From NCBI GenBank assembly GCA_002197995.1, contig NGZR01000001.1:620001-684000 (forward strand): a DNA stretch of 64,000 bases, written 5' to 3'. The notes under the pieces were generated by a model. That model was given only the letters and a program-made list of their open reading frames with translations, searched no databases and was not told the DNA's origin. Position numbers and translations under genes: made by a program. This DNA comes from Gaeumannomyces sp. JS-464 (taxonomy: Eukaryota > Ascomycota > Sordariomycetes > Magnaporthales > Magnaporthaceae). Shown piece after piece: positions 59,385-64,000 of the stretch. Numbering within the stretch: position 1 is the stretch's first letter; the number at the start of each line of letters is the position of its first letter.

Positions 59385-59782
59385 GCTGCCACAAGCCAAT
59401 GGCAGTTAGCAGAGCGCTGGGCTCACGGCGATCACCACCCTTGTCTCTCGCGGGATCTCGGTCCACAGCCGAGGGAACCACGCGGGGTACCACGGGGATC
59501 AAGATTGGCCCCAGTCTTGGTGCAATTCCAGCCTGTGGTCGGGGAACCCATCTCCCAAGCGATTGTTTGCTGCCTCGGCGGCACCGGTCCTGGACTCCAA
59601 GGGTGGGTTTTCTGGCCAGGAGACCCCTCGCATCGGTCCCACGAGACCCGATTGCAGGAAAAATCGTCCATCGCTAGGCGTTCATTTGCTTTCGCGCCCA
59701 TCGTCTCAGGCCGACGTTCTACCACTAGCAGGGTTTTTATAAGCCCTTCCAGCTTTCGCCATTCGTGCGTATGACGATTCGG

Positions 59783-60680
59783 TCATCCACTTCCCTTCTC
59801 GACCACTCCCACGATATCGCTGTGGTCCACGAGAACACCCGAGCCCCGCCAGTTGCTTGCGTTGAAAGGCACACTGGTAAAACCCGCCAGGCGGAAAAGG
59901 TCATATGATGATTGCATCACATCGTCCTGCAAGTTACATGCTGGGACAAAGGCGTATACAACGGCGAAGAACCATGGCTGATAACCCACCCAACGAGGCT
60001 CATCGTCGATCGCCTTCCTGCGTTTAAATGCTGGTTTCTTCCCCACGCGATAATGGGTGTGTTTGCTGAACGCTTCGAATACGGGCTTGGCATCGAGGTG
60101 AAGCCAGCCAAAGCAGTCGTTGATGTGAACGCCATCGGGGCTGAACGGCTTGAAGCCTGGGTAGGCACGGTATTTGTCGGCATAAGTGTCGGAGAAGGCT
60201 TTCAGGTTCCTGACGGCGTCGTGCCAGGTTGTAGGATTCGGGTGGAGATGTATCGGCTGCTTTTTCGCAGAAGCCGTCTTAGGCTGGTGGAGATCAGCTC
60301 GAGGGTTGCGCAGTTTCGACACTCCCGCTTGAAGGCCCAGTAGTAGTAGCTCCACGAGCCCCAGGGAAGCTGTACTGGCTGTGGCTGCTCAAAGTCGAAA
60401 AACTATTGGATTATAATCGGCTGTCAGCATCTACCTGGAACACCAAATCATCCGTGGTTACGCTTACGATCTTGACTGCGACCTCTTCGCCGTCGTCTGT
60501 GCGGGCGAGGAAGACCATGCCATCAACGCCCCGCCAATGGCGCGCTCGATGACAAGACTCGAGCTCGGCGCCGGGTATTTCCGAAGCCTGGGATGGGCGA
60601 AGTTGTCCCAGTCAAGCGAAGGGTCGTCGATTTTGTCCTCTTGCGACAGGAACTTGAGTGCGGGCGTCTCCGCGGAAGAG
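59783..60680 (-). pseudogene. Protein-kinase-like (Fta2-type) paralogue, broken
   Basis: A paralogue of the gene at 44432-45365. Shared landmarks are DDGEEVAVKI, FKRECRNCATLELISTS, HPNPTTWHDAVRNLKAFSD, HINDCFGWLHLD, WFFAVVYAFVP and NWRGSGVLVDHSDIV. The intron (60403-60467) sits at the same place, right after VAVKI. Two one-base losses break it: one at 60279-60282 (after LISTS) and one at 60526-60533 in the Gly-rich loop (AIGG...VDGMVF). The first exon extends upstream to about 60680 with LKFLSQEDKIDDPSLDWDNF, but no ATG is found in frame. It lies beside the PD-(D/E)XK-like gene at 61092, transcribed away from it. Confidence 0.6.
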
Positions 60681-61091
60681 CTTGCCAGGCGTACCGGAGG
60701 CCACTAGGCAAGGAGGCTAAGCCTGCCAGCCTACAGGTGGTGCTGAAAGGTTGCAAAGCTCAGGGGCGGGCGGCGCGGGCACATGGTGCGTGGGTGCGAG
60801 CGAGCAGGACGTCGTGGGCGATGCGTACGCAGGGAATCTGGTCGTGGGCAACTTGGATATGGGAAACTGGGGCTCCGACCCGTGCAGCTCAAAGGCTTGC
60901 GAGTCGCGCCCATGTGGAATCGGCTCCATGGTGGTTAGGTAGTTCGGCCTTTGGCATACAGACTGGTTCAAGAATCACAGTCGTGATTTCCTACGCGGCT
61001 CGGACAGCACCGCGAGGCACGAGCCAAAAACATCACCCTCGTCTGGCTTCCCAATGCAGGAGGGGCCAGCCACAACAAAATCGAGAGACCA

Positions 61092-62464
61092 TTGACGGTC
61101 AATTCTCAGTGCTGTCTACCCCTGCCGCAACCACCCTCAGGCCCGGACGACGCCGGCATGCAGCGTCAAACCATAGCACGCCTCCACAGCGATTGCGATC
61201 GTCCATGTATCTGGTCGTGGCTCGATGCGACCGCAGACCAGCGACAAGCGAACGAGAAGGCGACAGATGATTCGGACGAGACCAATGGCCCGTCAGCATC
61301 ACAGGCCCCTTGCCCAGGCAATCTCCGTCTGGATGCCCGCAGTGGGTGCTGGCTCGCAGCAGCCGCTATTCACGAGTCCCATTGGCGCATCGACCAGCTT
61401 CGGAACCTAACGCCGGCCGTCAATTACGTCCCGATAAACGACCCCGAGGCGCAACTTCCCCAAGACGTCCAGGAGCTTTTTGACAACATCAGGGAGGTGG
61501 TGGAGAACCGCTCTGGCTTCATCCCTGCTGCTGCCCGTGACTTGGTGGTGAAAAAGCTTCCAGCAGCACGTCGGTGGCCTTCCCATTGTTTCGCGCCCGA
61601 GGCGGGAGACAGCCAGCTGTGGACACCGGACTCGGAGTCGGAGCCGGAGACGGGCAGACATCCCTGTGGCCCTCGGACGAGCAAGCAAGGAGTTCATGAT
61701 ACTCCGCAGAATCCAGCGTAGGGCGGCGGAGGCGCTGCGAATGAGGCACTCCGAGAGCGCTTGGAATACGTTTGTTCACGCGCCGCTTCTGGACCTTGCG
61801 GTGCGATCCCGCCGAGGCATCGCACTGGAACAGATCACAACAGCTGCTATTGTACCCAGGTGGCTGCCTGTCAAACACGCAAGCGGCCTCGACCTGGGCG
61901 TTACCGCGCCCTCATCGACAGGATAGTCCTCGGTCGTGTCCTTGGCTACCGACAACGGCGGATCGACCACGACTTCGGCAGACGGCAAGATGGTTGATTT
62001 TGCGTTCGTCCTGGCACTCGACGATCCCGCAAACAACCAGCGCCCCGATTATGATGCCCTTAAAAAAAAGAGTTCAAGAGGTCGTTCGCAACCAGCCTGA
62101 CGGCTTAGAGACCATTAACCAAAGCGTTTACGGTCCTTTGACGAGGAGGCCTGTAGGCGTGATTATCGAACCAAAAAGCGCGAACAATCTGAAAGAGGGC
62201 CGCATTCAACTGGCTGTCTGGACCGCGGCATGGTACCAGCGAATGCGGGCGCTTTGTGGTCATCACTGGCCCCGTTTCGTTACCCTTCCCCTCCTCCTGG
62301 GTGGTGAGGACTCATGGAAACTCTATTTCGCGTGCGATAAGGGGACCAAAAGGGCATTGAGATTGCCGGTCCTTTGGGTATCGGTGGCACCCAGGATTTG
62401 CTGGAGCTGTACATTTTCCTCGCTGTTCTTCGCGCCTTGGCTGCTTGGATGGATGAGCCCTTAA
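61092..62464 (+). pseudogene. PD-(D/E)XK nuclease-like fungal protein, frame-broken
   Basis: Reads in pieces. 61092-61560 has an N-terminal Asp/Glu-rich linker, then AQLPQDVQELFDNIREVVEN. After shifts come RRIQRRAAEALRMRHSESAW NTFVHAPLLDLAV (about 61690-61805), ADGKMVDFAFVLALDDP (about 61978-62030) and TRRPVGVIIEPKSANNLKEG with RIQLAVWTAAWYQRM (about 62140-62245). The order D (in MVDFAF) then E-x-K (IIEPKS), followed by QLAVWTAA, matches the fungal PD-(D/E)XK-type domain seen in many Sordariomycete proteins, which has the active-site layout of restriction-type nucleases. At least three frame shifts are needed, so this is a damaged or poorly sequenced copy. Activity and role of the family are unknown. 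Confidence 0.55.
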
Positions 62465-63364
62465 GATTGTGGATGATGGAGCTGCTTGGTGTCGGGCAGG
62501 GCGAGGAGCCGGAGTGAAGGAAGGGCGCATAGGAACACTCTCCCCACGTGGTCTAACTACCGGGGCTAATGAGGTACAAATCCATCTTCTGGCTCTGGTA
62601 TCGGTTCGTATGGGAACGGGAGCACCTCGGGCGAGCAGGTACCCCTTAAAGACAAATACCCGATGTGGGGTATGGTGCGGGTAGTACCCTCTGTCTGCAT
62701 ACAAGATCAGAACTCGGTGATAACAACAAAGCAAATCATCCACTGCTCGCCACCGCCGGGGAGGTGATGAGCCACTGCCAGCCGCTATTCTCCTGTTTCC
62801 GTTCCTATCTCCGTTCGTTTCCGGTTTATATACCCTCCCCGTCTCCGTTTCTACTTCCTGTTTCCCGTATCCTTTCCTTTTTTCCATTTCAGTTCCTGTT
62901 TCTCTTTGTATATTGTCTTGTTCTTTGTTTAGTTACTATCTCCTGCATCCTTTCATATTTTGCGTACTGTAAAAGAATAAAACTTAAAGGTATAACACGG
63001 ACTGTAGGCTTTTACCTGGGAAACGTGCCTGCTTATTTGCTTGTTTACATAGCAACGGGAATAGGAAGCAAGACTCTTCCCACGAGTCTCGCCCACCTCC
63101 TCCACTTTTTTCTTTCTACCTACCTATCTTTTTCTTTCTTTTTTCTTTTCCTTTCTGTTTGCACCTGGAAAAGCGCACCTTGCGCTTCACGCGTGACCCG
63201 TGCACGCATTATCAAAACGCTCAATCCACAACGACGAACTGTGCCACAAAAAAAAAAAAAAAAAAAAAAAAACATCCCCAAGAACAAAAGAAAAGTCGAT
63301 CACGCTCGCCGGGCACTACCGGTATCACAGTTCGTCGGACACCAAGACCACCACCAAAGGCACA
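62465..63364. other. Intergenic, pyrimidine-rich
   Basis: No gene. Pyrimidine-rich blocks dominate 62780-63165, and an A run of about 25 lies at 63247-63271. This looks like the promoter and leader of the gene at 63365. Frames across it are low-complexity. Confidence 0.5.
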
Positions 63365-64000
63365 ATGGCGGCGGACACTCCCCGAATCAGGGAGGCCCTC
63401 CCACCCCCATCCTCCGACATTGACTACCGGCTCGAGACGCAATCCGTCTGGTTCTGCCACCCTGCGTACCCCGACACGGAGGAGCCGCTCCTCCGGCTCG
63501 CCGTCATGCCCGACGGCGGCGGCGGCGTCGGCGTCGACTACGACCTCGCCCTCACGGCCTGCTGCATCGTCGCCGACAACGCGTTCGACAAGGGCTGGCT
63601 GGCCACGAGAACGACGCTGCCTGCTGAGGACGGCGACCACCAAGATGCCCCGCGGCGCTTTCGCTTCGACGAGATCCCTCGGCCGGCCGACGGCATTCTC
63701 AGGGGCAAGGAGTACTTCTTCTGCATGTCGCGGTCTAATCCGCAGCTGGGTAACTATTCCTTTTCCTTTCCTCTTTCCTTTCCTCCCTTCTTTTCCTGCC
63801 TTCTTTTTTCTATTTCCCTTTTCTCTCCCCCCTTCGTTTCCCGCACAAGGTCTTTTCTCCCCTCCGCTAACGCTTTAACCTGCGCTTTGCCATGCGGACA
63901 GACAGGTATCCCGTCGTCCCGTCCTTTGAGCACTGGCGCTTTCCCCGCTCGAAGCTGCCGTCGCCGTGGAGTGATCTTCGCATCCCGCCCTACTGGTGCC
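63365..64000 (+). CDS. HNH-type fungal protein, 5' part only
   Basis: The start at 63365 follows CACA (context CACAATGGC). Exon 1 is 63365-63749 and exon 2 begins at 63902 after an intron with a GTAACT donor and ACAG acceptor; the join gives NPQLDRYPVVPSFEHWRFPR. The readable part (IDYRLETQSVWFCHPAYPDT, LALTACCIVADNAFDKGWLA, YPVVPSFEHWRFPRSKLPSP W) matches the N-terminal region of a large fungal family whose later part carries an HNH nuclease domain. That catalytic part would lie beyond 64000 and is not seen, so nuclease function is inferred from the family. Partial at the window edge, otherwise undamaged. It is the third gene in a row with kinase-like or nuclease-like affinities. Confidence 0.65.
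   Translation, partial: MAADTPRIREALPPPSSDIDYRLETQSVWFCHPAYPDTEEPLLRLAVMPDGGGGVGVDYDLALTACCIVADNAFDKGWLATRTTLPAEDGDHQDAPRRFRFDEIPRPADGILRGKEYFFCMSRSNPQLGNYSFSFPLSFPPFFSCLLFSISLFSPPFVSRTRSFLPSANALTCALPCGQTGIPSSRPLSTGAFPARSCRRRGVIFASRPTGA

Noticed and set aside
1..64000. CRISPR array, operon or riboswitch
   Set aside because: No direct-repeat/spacer pattern, and gene structure with introns and single-gene spacing is eukaryotic.

Overview
The window looks like nuclear DNA of a filamentous ascomycete, probably a Sordariomycete of the Chaetomiaceae type. Genes are GC-rich with short GT...AG introns of 60-115 bp. The enzymes are typical of a plant-debris degrader: GH7 cellulase, CBM1-tailed GH18 chitinase, GH36 alpha-galactosidase and GH30 beta-glycanase. 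AT-rich, RIP-like transposon relics sit between gene islands. No species is claimed.

Layout. 1-9.5 kb: a broken hypothetical gene, a GH36 alpha-galactosidase with two one-base frame breaks, and a hypothetical gene. 10-15 kb: an F-box-like gene, a Ser/Gly-rich ORF and an intact five-exon GH18-CBM1 chitinase. 16.4-32 kb: two inverted copies of a 0.83 kb AT-rich element with TA duplications flank a block holding an AAA+ ATPase, a small secreted 10-cysteine protein, a hypothetical gene and two neighbouring Harbinger-like elements. 32-41 kb: a small ORF, a decayed GH30, a tRNA-derived SINE-like relic, a broken F-box gene and an RGS-domain membrane protein. 41.9-47.2 kb: a decayed kinase-like gene with a possible nuclease motif, an intact small kinase-like gene and an initiator tRNA-Met. 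47.9-51.9 kb: an intact urea transporter (DUR3 type) with GATA motifs upstream, and tRNA-Arg(CCG). 52.5-57 kb: a STAND-type N-terminal (HeLo-like) protein and two hypotheticals. 57.4-64 kb: an intact GH7 cellulase, a second broken kinase-like paralogue, a PD-(D/E)XK nuclease-like gene and the first part of an HNH-type gene cut by the window edge.

Two kinds of damage recur. About ten genes carry one-base frame breaks, mostly in C or G runs, which suggests base-calling error. Four genes carry in-frame stops explainable by one C-to-T change, which fits RIP or ordinary decay. The GH7, GH18, DUR3, 10-Cys and one kinase-like gene splice cleanly without any correction. The four glycoside hydrolases fit saprotrophy but are scattered rather than clustered. 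The most interesting pattern is that kinase-like genes lie beside nuclease-like genes at two separate places.
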